A DNA stretch of 49,643 bases from Zoogloea sp. (GTDB taxonomy: Bacteria; Pseudomonadota; Gammaproteobacteria; Burkholderiales; Rhodocyclaceae), in contig WBTZ01000017.1 of NCBI GenBank assembly GCA_009026175.1, positions 1 through 49,643 of the forward strand, in the 5' to 3' direction. A model generated the notes under the pieces. It was given only the letters and a program-made list of their open reading frames with translations. It had not been told where the DNA came from and made no database searches. The position numbers were made by a program, and so were the translations under genes. Positions 28,412-38,748 of this stretch are shown piece after piece (position 1 is the stretch's first letter; each line of letters begins with the position of its first letter).

Positions 28412-28437
28412 ACGGGCACCTTCGGGTGCCCGTTTTT
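28412..28437 (+). terminator. Intrinsic terminator after porin
   Basis: ACGGGCACC pairs with GGTGCCCGT around a TTCG loop, followed by TTTTT. A smaller palindrome, ATTCAGAC/GTCTGAAT (28384-28402), precedes it and overlaps the stop codon. Confidence 0.92.
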
Positions 28438-28523
28438 CATGGGGCCGGGGATTGCGCGTCCGTCGTGTGAGGGGAGGCTTGCGGGCCGTTGCCCTTTGCG
28501 TGCCTGGCGATGTGGTGCTGGCG

Positions 28524-28567
28524 CCCAAATGAAACTGGCCACTCGGGGGTGGCCAGTTTCATTTGGG
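28524..28567. terminator. 19-bp perfect palindromic hairpin between porin and proB
   Basis: The arm at 28524-28542 (CCCAAATGAAACTGGCCAC) is exactly complementary to 28549-28567, with a six-base loop. It lies 12 bases beyond the proB stop on the opposite strand and probably terminates the rplU-rpmA-obgE-proB transcript while also blocking readthrough from the porin. T-runs outside the stem are absent. Confidence 0.65.
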
Positions 28568-28578
28568 GAAGGCAGGCC

Positions 28579-30988
<2,410 letters not shown>

Positions 30989-30992
30989 AATG

Positions 30993-31021
30993 AAAAAAAG
31001 CCCTATCTGGGATAGGGCTTT
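30993..31021 (-). terminator. Intrinsic terminator after rpmA
   Basis: Read on the minus strand, AAAGCCCTATC and GATAGGGCTTT form an 11-pair stem with a three-base loop, running into seven Ts. It sits between rpmA and obgE, so obgE-proB would rely on partial readthrough or a separate promoter. Confidence 0.88.
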
Positions 31022-31040
31022 GAATGCTTGCCGGCTGAAT

Positions 31041-31304
31041 TTATTCAGCGGCGGGCACGATGCTCACGGTACGACGCTTGTTGGCGCCCTTGACGGTGAA
31101 TTGCACGGTGCCTTCGGTCAGCGCGAACAGGGTGTGATCCTTGCCGATGCCGACGTTTTCGCCCGGGTGGTATTCGGTGCCGCGCTGGCGAACGATGATG
31201 TTGCCGGCGAGGACGAACTGGCCGCCGTAGCGCTTGACGCCAAGGCGTTTACTTTCTGAGTCGCGACCGTTACGGGAACTGCCGCCAGCCTTTTTGTGTG
31301 CCAT
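31041..31304 (-). CDS. rpmA: 50S ribosomal protein L27
   Basis: An 87-residue L27, a component of the peptidyl-transferase region of the large subunit. The N-terminal [20 protein letters not shown] and [36 protein letters not shown] (seen as several segments) are the family core. It lies directly downstream of rplU, as in nearly all bacteria. Confidence 0.98.
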   Translation of the reverse strand: MAHKKAGGSSRNGRDSESKRLGVKRYGGQFVLAGNIIVRQRGTEYHPGENVGIGKDHTLFALTEGTVQFTVKGANKRRTVSIVPAAE

Positions 31305-31322
31305 GTCGGTTTCTCCTTACGC

Positions 31323-31634
31323 TTAGGCCGAAATCGCTTCGATGCGAAGCTCGGTGTAGTTCTGACGGTGACCTTGATGCTTCTGGTAGTGCTTGCGGCG
31401 ACGCATCTTGAAGATCTTGACCTTGTCGTGGCGGCCGTGGGACACCACGGTGGCCGTGACAGTGGCGCCGGCAACCACGGGGGTGCCAATCTTGACCGAC
31501 TCGCCTTCGCCGACCATGAAGACCTGGTCGATGGTGATTTGCGAGTCCACGTCAGCCGGTATCTGTTCTACTTTGAGTTTTTCGCCGACGGTGACACGGT
31601 ACTGCTTGCCGCCGGTTTTTATGACCGCGTACAT
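31323..31634 (-). CDS. rplU: 50S ribosomal protein L21
   Basis: A 103-residue L21 with [14 protein letters not shown] at the start and [19 protein letters not shown] and [12 protein letters not shown] near the end. I start it at ATG 31634; a longer frame from 31700 would run through the promoter and has no similarity. First gene of rplU-rpmA, 18 bases before rpmA. Confidence 0.98.
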   Translation of the reverse strand: MYAVIKTGGKQYRVTVGEKLKVEQIPADVDSQITIDQVFMVGEGESVKIGTPVVAGATVTATVVSHGRHDKVKIFKMRRRKHYQKHQGHRQNYTELRIEAISA

Positions 31635-31671
31635 GGATGTACTCCGATTAAGGGTTTGCAGGAAACCGTCA

Positions 31672-31700
31672 ATGATAAGAGAAGGCGCTGCCCTTGTCAA
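31672..31700 (-). promoter_or_regulatory. Near-consensus sigma-70 promoter for rplU-rpmA
   Basis: On the minus strand, a perfect TTGACA (31695-31700), a 17-base spacer and TATCAT (31672-31677) lie 37 bases before rplU. This is the best housekeeping promoter in the window and fits a ribosomal-protein operon. Confidence 0.85.
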
Positions 31701-31754
31701 ATGGGTGCCTGGCTTCAGTTCGGGAGATTCCAGGCTGCCCGGCGCTGCCGGGGG

Positions 31755-32564
31755 CTACTGGCCGATCCGCTCGGCAACGATCAGCCAGCGCTGTTCGTTG
31801 CGCACGAGGTCGAGCGTCTTGATCTCGGAGAGGCGCTGGCCGCCACCGGCGTAGTTCTGGACGAAGCGCGCCGTTGCCCGCTCGCCGTTGATCTTGATCT
31901 CGGGGCTGGAGATCCTGATCGAGAGCTCGCCCGGGCGCCCGAGGCGCTCTTTGCGTTGTTGCTGCCAAGTGTTGTAGCCCACCTGGTTGGCGGGGCGGAA
32001 GTCCGGGGCGTAGTGGGCCAGGTAGGCGTTGATGTCCTTGCTTTCCCAGTCACGGACCCAGCCTTCGATGCTGCGTGCCACTTCTTCGGCGGGGCCGCTG
32101 CCTTGCTCCGCCGGTGGGGTGGAGGTCGCGGCGGGCGCCGGATTGGAAGGTGCCGTCGTCCGGTTGCTCGTGTCTTCCTTGGAGAGCTGCGCGATGTCGG
32201 AGGGCAGGACACTTTCGGCGCCTGCCACGAAGTTGGCCTTGGGTTCCGGGTGCAGTGCTTCCGGGGTCACCTCCACCGCCGGTGTCTCGGTGCTGCTTGC
32301 CGGGACAGGCGGGGCGACGGGGGCCTGGGCGGCCTTCGCGGCATTGTTCTCCGGCGTTGCGGGGGCGACGTAGAGGGGGCGCTTCTGGAAGAAGGGCAGT
32401 CGTCCTTCCGAGCCGAGCTTCACCACGAACAGGATGGAGATCATCATGAACATCAGCATGACGCCGCCGACGATCCACATGAGTGTCTGCCCTGGAGACA
32501 GGGAGGCGTTGGGGTGATAGTTCTGGGACTGAGTCAGGGATTTCATTGCGGGCAGCTGGCGCAT
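31755..32564 (-). CDS. Membrane-anchored protein with C-terminal NTF2/SnoaL-like (Cds6-type) domain
   Basis: A 269-residue protein of unknown function. One transmembrane segment (about residues 27-49, WIVGGVMLMFMMISILFVV) is followed by a low-complexity alanine/proline linker (about 65-165). The C-terminal domain of about 105 residues contains VRDWESKDINAYLAHYAPDF and a final RFVQNYAGGGQRLSEIKTLDLVR, the pattern of NTF2-like domains found at the ends of Cds6 / L,D-transpeptidase-related proteins. The catalytic part of such enzymes is absent. The C-terminal domain is probably periplasmic. GGAG lies nine bases before ATG 32564; ATG 32546 is possible. It stands alone after the signalling operon. 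Confidence 0.75.
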   Translation of the reverse strand: MRQLPAMKSLTQSQNYHPNASLSPGQTLMWIVGGVMLMFMMISILFVVKLGSEGRLPFFQKRPLYVAPATPENNAAKAAQAPVAPPVPASSTETPAVEVTPEALHPEPKANFVAGAESVLPSDIAQLSKEDTSNRTTAPSNPAPAATSTPPAEQGSGPAEEVARSIEGWVRDWESKDINAYLAHYAPDFRPANQVGYNTWQQQRKERLGRPGELSIRISSPEIKINGERATARFVQNYAGGGQRLSEIKTLDLVRNEQRWLIVAERIGQ

Positions 32565-32598
32565 TGAGGATAGCTCCAGATTTTAGGGCCGCTAAATG

Positions 32599-32641
32599 AA
32601 TGCAAATGCAACTATTGACGGAAATAACGGAAATTTGCATT
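32599..32641. promoter_or_regulatory. Inverted repeat between two minus-strand genes
   Basis: AATGCAAAT (32599-32607) and ATTTGCATT (32633-32641) form a perfect nine-base inverted repeat around a spacer holding two copies of ACGGAAAT. It lies 14 bases upstream of a minus-strand TAAAAT (32580-32585), a candidate -10 for the gene starting at 32564. It could be an operator, or a terminator for the PstS-like gene. Confidence 0.35.
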
Positions 32642-32672
32642 GATTCGGCAATTTCCCGCGATATTGGGAGTT

Positions 32673-33092
32673 TCAGGGCAGTCGAAGCAGGATTCTGAGC
32701 CCCGGTGTGGCGTCGTTGCGTTCCAGGTAGCCGATGATGTTTGGCGTATCGGCAAGCCATTGGCGGGCTTCGGCAATGCTGCCGGCCTCCTTGGGGGGGC
32801 TGGCGCGGCCGGTGAAGACGATGCGTGACCAGTAGGCCTGGATCTGTGTCGGGTTCTTCCCAGTCAGTTTGGCGTAGAACTCGTCCCGGGTGCTTCCGTT
32901 GGGCAGATCGACCAGGTTCACCGGCGTTCCGTCGCCAAGGGTCGTGCTGCGGCCGAGATAGAGCTTCTCTGCTTGTTCGCGACTGAGTTCGATGGGGCCG
33001 CTGCGTGTGCTGGTGACCACCACGACTTCAGCCCGCGCTGCGCTGCTGCAGGCGAGAAGGATGCCGATCAGGAGAGCGTGAATGGAACGCAT
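32673..33092 (-). CDS. Small PstS-like periplasmic protein
   Basis: A 139-residue secreted protein with a signal peptide (about 1-21, ending ARAE). The mature part resembles the N-terminal portion of phosphate-binding proteins: VVVVTSTRSGPIELSREQAEKLYLGRS then LVDLPNGSTRDEFYAKLTGK and YWSRIVFTG. At about 118 mature residues it is far shorter than a full PstS, so a complete two-lobed binding site is unlikely. It is the last gene of a three-gene operon, four bases after the barrel gene. Role: probably a periplasmic ligand or partner protein of the neighbouring sensor; transport is not supported because no permease or ATPase is near. Confidence 0.8.
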   Translation of the reverse strand: MRSIHALLIGILLACSSAARAEVVVVTSTRSGPIELSREQAEKLYLGRSTTLGDGTPVNLVDLPNGSTRDEFYAKLTGKNPTQIQAYWSRIVFTGRASPPKEAGSIAEARQWLADTPNIIGYLERNDATPGLRILLRLP

Positions 33093-33096
33093 TGGC

Positions 33097-34305
33097 TTAG
33101 AAGACGAAGTCGGCCGTCAGGCTGAGGACGTGGACCGGGCCACCCGGGTTGAGGTTGTCCATCACGGAGTTGGAGACAAAGATGCCCAGGGCATCCGGGC
33201 CGGGCTGGACGCGTTCGAGCTGGGCCTTGAGTGCCAGGTTCCGTCTTGCATCCCATCGCATGCCTGCCGCGACGCTGGTCTGGGCCTTGTTGCGGACCGC
33301 GTTGAGCAATCTCAGGGTGGCATCCAGGGATGGATTTCCGGTATTGGCCGCGTTGTCGGTGGACACCTGGTGCTGCCGCGCAAAGGTGACGAAGGGGGTG
33401 ACCGGGCCAAAGCGGTAGCCGCTGGTCAGGTACCAGCCGATGGCGCTGCTGTTGTAGCGATCGACCGTACGCGCTGCATATTCGCCGATCAGCAGGAGGC
33501 GGTCGTTGTCGTACTGGAAGCTGGTGGAGATGAAGGTGGTCGGGCTGCCTGAGCCTGCAATCTGGTCGACGATGTGCCCATTGCCGGTGGCGATCAACTG
33601 CTGGGCGAGGGCTGCGTAGATGGGGCCGTTCCAGTAGAGGGCCAGGTTGGCTTTTGCGAAGTTGGCCTGGAGGGTCAGCCGGGGGGCATTCAGCGAGGCC
33701 TTGATGCCGCGGATGCGGGTCAGGTTGCCGGTGCTTTCCCGTGCGTCGAGCTCACTCCTGCCACCGTAGGCGTGCAGTTCGAGCTCCATGTCGCTGACCG
33801 GCAGGCGGTAGAAGGCGTCCAGCCCGTCGAGATCGGCAAAGGGGTTCAGGCTATAGACTTCGACGGGGGGGCGGACCCAGGGGCTTGCGTAATTGACATT
33901 CAGGGAGTCCGAGTACATGAAGAACGGTGTCCGCATGCGTCCGGCCCGGATGGTCAGCTCGGGAGTGGCGTGGACCCGCAGGAAGGCAAAGGTCAGCTTT
34001 GGGTCGTAGCTGTTCGAGGAGTCCTTCCGCACCACCGACTGAAGCGTCAGGTCCAGGGTGTTGTTGAACTTGTAGGACCCTTGCAGCCCCAGGACCGAGT
34101 CCACCGAAAAGTCGAAATCGGTACTGGCGCCGCTGTTCTGGGTCGTGCTGCTGCGGAAGGCGCGATTGTCCTTGTCCGTGCGGACTGTGCCGATCGTGCC
34201 GAAGCCGGACAGGCTGAAGGGGGAGGGCGACGTGACCTCGGATGCCAGGGCGGCGCCAGCACAGGCCTGGAGGGCGATCAGAAGCGTGGCGGCGAGGCGT
34301 TTCAT
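33097..34305 (-). CDS. Outer-membrane beta-barrel (porin-like) protein
   Basis: A 402-residue protein with a signal peptide (about 1-21, MKRLAATLLIALQACAGAAL) and alternating-residue strands throughout: FSLSGFGTIGTV at the mature start, then FAFLRVHATPELTIRAGRM, ISTSFQYDNDRLLLIGEYA, and a C-terminal VLSLTADFVF ending in phenylalanine. The pattern suggests a porin-like barrel of about 16 strands; specificity is unknown. I start it at ATG 34305, which overlaps the stop of the upstream EAL gene as ATGA; longer frames upstream lack a signal peptide. It is co-translated with the c-di-GMP enzyme and followed by the PstS-like gene. Confidence 0.82.
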   Translation of the reverse strand: MKRLAATLLIALQACAGAALASEVTSPSPFSLSGFGTIGTVRTDKDNRAFRSSTTQNSGASTDFDFSVDSVLGLQGSYKFNNTLDLTLQSVVRKDSSNSYDPKLTFAFLRVHATPELTIRAGRMRTPFFMYSDSLNVNYASPWVRPPVEVYSLNPFADLDGLDAFYRLPVSDMELELHAYGGRSELDARESTGNLTRIRGIKASLNAPRLTLQANFAKANLALYWNGPIYAALAQQLIATGNGHIVDQIAGSGSPTTFISTSFQYDNDRLLLIGEYAARTVDRYNSSAIGWYLTSGYRFGPVTPFVTFARQHQVSTDNAANTGNPSLDATLRLLNAVRNKAQTSVAAGMRWDARRNLALKAQLERVQPGPDALGIFVSNSVMDNLNPGGPVHVLSLTADFVF

Positions 34306-36752
34306 GCAAGGCTTCCCTGGGCCGGTTTGAGTTGAGCGGCGAGCCATTCCCTGACTTTCTCTGACGTTTGTGCGGGTGCAAAAAGGTAGCCTTGGCCGTA
34401 GTCGCAGCCAAGTTCCTGGAGGAGGTCGGCCTGGGCCCGGGTTTCGATGCATTCGGCCACGACGCTCATGCCCAGTTCGTGCGCGAGGCGGATGCTCGTG
34501 CCGACGATGGCCCGCAGGCGGGTGTCGCGTTCGATCTCGCGGATGAAGGAGCCGTCCAGCTTGATGGTGTCGCAGGGGATGGCATGGAGGTAGCTGAGGG
34601 AAGAATAGCCCGTGCCGAAGTCGTCGATGAGAATCTTCAGGCCCTTGGCGCGCAGCTTGCTCAGCTGGCTGGTGGCGAGTTCCTTGCGCGTGACCAGGGT
34701 GCCTTCGGTGATCTCGAGCTTCAGTGCGCTGGGCGGAAGGCCGTGGCGCTCGATGCAGGTGACGATCTGGTCTGCCAGGTCGGTCTGGGTGAGCTGGCGG
34801 GCGGAGAGGTTGACGCTGATGGTCACCTGGCTGTCGGCGAGGCCCAGGTCTTTCCAGATGCGGAGTTCCCGGCAGCTCTGGTCCAGCATCTGCATGCCGA
34901 GTTCGTGGACCAGGCCCAGGGATTCTGCGAGGGGAATGAAGACATCGGGCCCGACCCGTCGGGAGTTGCCCTGTGGCCAGCGGACAAGTGCCTCGAAGCC
35001 CGAGGTGCGCCCCGAGGCGAGGTCGACGATCGGCTGGAAGTGGGCGACCAGTTCGTGCCCCTGAAGGGCGGCGCGGAGCTGGGATTCGAGCTGCAGGTCA
35101 CGCATGACCTGCTGGTGCATCGCCGACTGGAACACCGTGATGGTGTTCTCGGGGCTGCTGCGCGAGCGGTTCATGGCGTTGTCGGCGTCGCGTATGAGGT
35201 CTTCTGCGTTGTGGAAGCCTCCGCTGCCCAGGGCGACGCCGATGCGGGTCTTCGGGTAGAGGTTGTGTCCGTTCAGTTCTGCGTTCTCGGCCAGGCGGGT
35301 CTGCAACTGCTCCGAGAAGCGGATGGCTTCTCCGGTGTCGGAGATGTCGTTGAGCAGCACCGCGAACTGGTCACCTCCGATCCGGCCGACCACGTCGCCG
35401 GGGCGGGCCAGCGCCTGGATGCGGGCGGCGACCAGGCGCAGCAGGTCGTCACCGGAGGAGTAGCCGAGGCTGTCGTTGACCACGTGGAAACGCTCGATGT
35501 TGATGTGCAGCACGGCAAACAGGCTGCCGGCCACCCGGTCGGCGTGGCGAAGGGTGTTCTGGAGGTGCTCGACGAACAGGGCCCGGTTGGCGAGGCCGGT
35601 CAGGCCGTCATGGAGGGCATCGTGGATCAGCTGGTCTTCGGCACGTTTGCGCAGGTGGATGTCGCTGATGGAGCCGGCCATGCGCAGGGCACGACCGCTG
35701 GCCGGGTCAAAGACGGCCATGCCGCAGGTGAGGATCCAGCGGTAGCTGCCGTCGGCATGGATGATCCGGTGTTCGACCATCAGCTGGGCCGATTCCCGCT
35801 TGAGGTGGGCGATCAGGCGCAGCCGGAAGGGCTCCCGGTCCTCCGGGTGCAGGTAGTCGACGATGGACGCCTGGCGCTCCAGCATTTCCTGGGCGGTGAG
35901 GCCCAGGATCTCGGCAAAGCGGGGGGCGTAGTAGGTCTTGTTGCTGACGATGTCCCAGTCCCACAGGCCGTCGTTGGCGGCCCGGGTGGCCAGGGCGTAG
36001 CGCTCCTCGCTGAGGGTCAGCTGGCGGGCCGTGCTTTCGAGTTCGTGGATCCGGGACTGGAGGGCTTCGGCCATCCGGTTGAAATGCTGGCAGAGCTGCG
36101 CGAGTTCGTCCCGGCCCTGGTCGGGGAGGCGATGGGACAGCTGACCTGCGGCAATGGCCTGGCTGCCGCGGAGGAGGCGGCCAAGGTTGCGGGTCATCAG
36201 ATATCCCACTGCACCCAGCAGGAGGAGGGTGAGCAGGATCTCCGCGCTGGCGATGGCAATGCCCTGGCTGAGGATGCGCTGGCGAGCCAGACTCAGTGCA
36301 GAGACGGAAACGCCGAACTGGACAAAGCCCACCTGGTTCTTTTCCAGCAGCACGGGGCGGCGCATGTGGATCAGGCTCGGGTGCGGACCGGCCGACAGGT
36401 TCAGGGATGACAGGTCATCGGGTTGCGGGAGGGTGGCCATCCCGGGGAGGCCGGCGCTTACCCGGGTCTTGCCTGTGCTGTCCACGATGCGGACGTAGAC
36501 GAGCCCTTCGTTGGTCTCGTTGAGCAGTTCGCCGAGTGCATCCTGCAGGTCCGTATAGCGCCCCTGGGGAACGAAGGTGGCGGTGACCACGTTCAGGATG
36601 GCGGCGTTCTGTGCGATCAGCGTGTTCAGGCTGGCTGTGGTGGCCTCGTTCATCAGCCGGCCGCTGTTGCTGAGCAGCAGTGTCAGCATGACGACCTGGA
36701 CCACGGTACTGGCCAGCAGGAGGCGGACACGGATCGATAGGTTGCTCAGCAT
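34302..36752 (-). CDS. Inner-membrane PAS-GGDEF-EAL protein, probable c-di-GMP phosphodiesterase
   Basis: An 816-residue sensor enzyme. TM1 (about 10-29), a periplasmic domain (about 30-165), TM2 (about 166-186), HAMP (187-240), PAS (250-372), GGDEF (376-545) and EAL (555-800) follow in order. The cyclase signature is GGDQF (459-463), so synthesis of c-di-GMP is doubtful. The EAL site is intact: E587-A-L589, ELKLEITEG-like region (678-684) and DDFGTGYSS (710-718). It probably hydrolyses c-di-GMP in response to a periplasmic signal. I start it at ATG 36752, where the first membrane helix begins properly; the ribosome site is weak. It is the first gene of an operon with the barrel (4-base overlap) and PstS-like genes. 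Confidence 0.9.
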   Translation of the reverse strand: MLSNLSIRVRLLLASTVVQVVMLTLLLSNSGRLMNEATTASLNTLIAQNAAILNVVTATFVPQGRYTDLQDALGELLNETNEGLVYVRIVDSTGKTRVSAGLPGMATLPQPDDLSSLNLSAGPHPSLIHMRRPVLLEKNQVGFVQFGVSVSALSLARQRILSQGIAIASAEILLTLLLLGAVGYLMTRNLGRLLRGSQAIAAGQLSHRLPDQGRDELAQLCQHFNRMAEALQSRIHELESTARQLTLSEERYALATRAANDGLWDWDIVSNKTYYAPRFAEILGLTAQEMLERQASIVDYLHPEDREPFRLRLIAHLKRESAQLMVEHRIIHADGSYRWILTCGMAVFDPASGRALRMAGSISDIHLRKRAEDQLIHDALHDGLTGLANRALFVEHLQNTLRHADRVAGSLFAVLHINIERFHVVNDSLGYSSGDDLLRLVAARIQALARPGDVVGRIGGDQFAVLLNDISDTGEAIRFSEQLQTRLAENAELNGHNLYPKTRIGVALGSGGFHNAEDLIRDADNAMNRSRSSPENTITVFQSAMHQQVMRDLQLESQLRAALQGHELVAHFQPIVDLASGRTSGFEALVRWPQGNSRRVGPDVFIPLAESLGLVHELGMQMLDQSCRELRIWKDLGLADSQVTISVNLSARQLTQTDLADQIVTCIERHGLPPSALKLEITEGTLVTRKELATSQLSKLRAKGLKILIDDFGTGYSSLSYLHAIPCDTIKLDGSFIREIERDTRLRAIVGTSIRLAHELGMSVVAECIETRAQADLLQELGCDYGQGYLFAPAQTSEKVREWLAAQLKPAQGSLA

Positions 36753-36843
36753 GCAGTGCAATGGCCTGGCGGGGTCTGGGTTGGGGCGGATCCATCCTGG
36801 ATTTATGCAGGAGAAATCGGACAACGAACGATTCAGCCATTTG

Positions 36844-36870
36844 TAATCGGCAAAACCTCCCAAAGCTTAA
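36844..36870 (-). promoter_or_regulatory. Candidate sigma-28 (FliA) promoter for the EAL-barrel-PstS-like operon
   Basis: On the minus strand, TTAA (36867-36870), a 15-base spacer and GCCGATTA (36844-36851) match the pattern TAAA-N15-GCCGATAA at 10 of 12 positions. It lies about 90 bases before ATG 36752, leaving a plausible leader. Confidence 0.45.
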
Positions 36871-36890
36871 GCCGGCGGACGATTTGATTG

Positions 36891-36922
36891 GCATGCAGGC
36901 ATGCAGGCATGCAGGCATGCAG
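36891..36922. repeat. 8-bp tandem repeat, four copies of GCATGCAG
   Basis: Four perfect copies of GCATGCAG (36891-36922), followed by a decayed fifth (GGATGCCG). It lies in the 274-base gap between glnS and the EAL operon, 20 bases upstream of the candidate sigma-28 -35. Such short tandem arrays can vary by slippage. Confidence 0.9.
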
Positions 36923-36997
36923 GGATGCCGGAGGCGCCGGGGGCACCGTCCGGGCTGGCCGTCCTTTCCCGCTCCCCGTTTTCCGGGAGTCCGGCGG

Positions 36998-37021
36998 CCG
37001 GGTGGCCTGACGGCCACCCGG
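36998..37021 (-). terminator. Hairpin after glnS
   Basis: CCGGGTGGCC (36998-37007) and GGCCACCCGG (37012-37021) form a perfect ten-pair stem with a four-base loop, five bases beyond the glnS stop. There is no T-run, so it may need Rho or act mainly as an RNA 3' stabiliser. Confidence 0.5.
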
Positions 37022-37026
37022 GGCGC

Positions 37027-38748
37027 TTATTTCTTCCATGCGTCCCGCAGGGTGACCGTCCGGTTGAAGACCGGTGCGCCGTCACGGGTGTCGATGCGGT
37101 CGGCTACAAAATAGCCATGCCGTTCGAACTGGAAGCGGGCCTCCGGCCGGGCGGCGCGCAGGGCCGGTTCGAGCTGGGCGGTGATGATGCGCAGGCTGTC
37201 CGGGTTGATGTCTTCCACGAAATCCCGCTCCAGCCCTTCAGGGTCGCCCTCGCGCCGGTTGCCCGGATAGGCGTGGGCGAAGAGGCGGTCGTAGAGGCGC
37301 ACTTCGGCGGTGTAGGCGTGGGCGACGGAGACCCAGTGGAGGTTGCCCTTCACTTTGTAGGTGTCGGCGCCGGGAGTGCCCGACTTGGAGTCGGGAAGGT
37401 ACTCGCACAGCACGGCGGTGATGTTGCCGTCCGCATCCTTTTCGCAGCCGGTGCACTTCACCACGAAGCCGTAGCGCAGGCGGGCCATGTTGCCCGGGTA
37501 GAGGCGGTGATAGCCCTTCACCGGGGTTTCCATGAAGTCTTCCCGTTCGATCCACAGCTCGCGGCTGAAGGGCATCTCGCGCTTGCCCAGCTCCGGGTGC
37601 AGGGGATGGTTGGGGGCGTGGCAGCGCTCCGTGTGGCCCTCGGGGTAGTTGGTGATGATCAGCTTGAGGGGGTCGAGCACGGCCACGCGGCGTTCGGCCG
37701 CTTCATTGAGGTGCTCGCGCATGCAGTCCTCGAGCACGCTCATGTCGATCCACGAGTCGGCCTTGGAGACGCCGATGCGCTCGGCGAACATGCGGAAGCC
37801 CTCGGGCGTGAAGCCCCGGCGGCGGGCGCCGATCAGGGTCGGCAGGCGCGGGTCGTCCCAGCCCTCGACGTGCTTCTCCTCGACCAGCTGGATCAGCTTG
37901 CGCTTGGAGAGCACCACGTAGGTCAGGTTGAGGCGGGCAAACTCGATCTGGCGGGGCACCGGGCGCTGGAAGAAGCCACCGTCGGCGAGGGATTCCAGCA
38001 GCCATTCGTAGAAGGGGCGCTGGTCCTCGAACTCCAGGGTGCAGATGGAATGGGTCACGTCCTCCAGCGCATCCTCGATCGGGTGGGCGAAGGTGTACAT
38101 CGGATAGACGCACCAGCGGTCACCCGTGCGGTGGTGGGTGGCGTGGCGGATGCGGTAGATGGCCGGGTCGCGCAGGTTGATGTTGGGCGAGGCCATGTCG
38201 ATCCTGGCACGCAGGATGTGGGTGCCGTCGGGGAACTCGCCGGCCTTCATGCGCTGGAACAGCTCCAGGTTCTCGGTCACGCTGCGGTTGCGATAGGGGC
38301 TGTCCTTGCCCGGCGCCGACAGGGTGCCGCGATAGGCGCGCATCTCCTCGGCGGAGAGGGAATCCACGTAGGCCTTGCCGACGGTGATCAGGTGCTCCGC
38401 CATCGCATACATCTTGTCGAAGTAGTCCGACGCAAAGTACAGGTGTTGCTGCCAGTCGAAACCCAGCCACTGCACCGCCTCGATGATGGCGTCGACGTAC
38501 TCCTGCTCTTCCTTGGTCGGATTGGTGTCGTCGAAGCGCATGTGGCAGGCGCCGCCGTAGGCTTCGGCAAGACCGAAGTTCAGGCAGATGCTCTTGGCGT
38601 GGCCATAGTGCAGGTAGCCATTCGGCTCGGGCGGAAAGCGGGTTTCCACCCGGCCGCCCCATTTGCCGAGGCGGCGGTCTTCGTCGATGAGGTTGCGGAT
38701 GAAGTTGCTGGGGGTCGCTTCTTCGGCGGCGGGTTTGGGAGCGGTCAT
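37027..38748 (-). CDS. glnS: Glutaminyl-tRNA synthetase
   Basis: A 573-residue class I aminoacyl-tRNA synthetase that charges tRNA-Gln. It shows RFPPEPNGYLHYGHAKS (HIGH-type signature YGHA), FDDTNPTKEEQEYVD, and the KMSKS-equivalent VLSKRKL, followed by GWDDPRLPTLIGARRRG and the C-terminal beta-barrel anticodon domain. I start it at ATG 38748 (MTAPKPAAEE); an open frame continues far upstream but is only the antisense of the receptor gene. An AGGA ribosome site precedes the start. It is divergent from the receptor gene, with 303 bases between. Confidence 0.96.
   Translation of the reverse strand: MTAPKPAAEEATPSNFIRNLIDEDRRLGKWGGRVETRFPPEPNGYLHYGHAKSICLNFGLAEAYGGACHMRFDDTNPTKEEQEYVDAIIEAVQWLGFDWQQHLYFASDYFDKMYAMAEHLITVGKAYVDSLSAEEMRAYRGTLSAPGKDSPYRNRSVTENLELFQRMKAGEFPDGTHILRARIDMASPNINLRDPAIYRIRHATHHRTGDRWCVYPMYTFAHPIEDALEDVTHSICTLEFEDQRPFYEWLLESLADGGFFQRPVPRQIEFARLNLTYVVLSKRKLIQLVEEKHVEGWDDPRLPTLIGARRRGFTPEGFRMFAERIGVSKADSWIDMSVLEDCMREHLNEAAERRVAVLDPLKLIITNYPEGHTERCHAPNHPLHPELGKREMPFSRELWIEREDFMETPVKGYHRLYPGNMARLRYGFVVKCTGCEKDADGNITAVLCEYLPDSKSGTPGADTYKVKGNLHWVSVAHAYTAEVRLYDRLFAHAYPGNRREGDPEGLERDFVEDINPDSLRIITAQLEPALRAARPEARFQFERHGYFVADRIDTRDGAPVFNRTVTLRDAWKK

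Noticed and set aside
32673-33092. Phosphate ABC transporter substrate-binding protein as a literal transport function
   Set aside because: The mature protein is less than half the size of PstS and no permease or ATPase genes are nearby, so only a PstS-like fold fragment is claimed.
34368-36410. 680-codon plus-strand frame opposite the PAS-GGDEF-EAL gene
   Set aside because: Low-complexity antisense translation; the minus strand contains membrane helices, HAMP, PAS, GGDEF and EAL in order.
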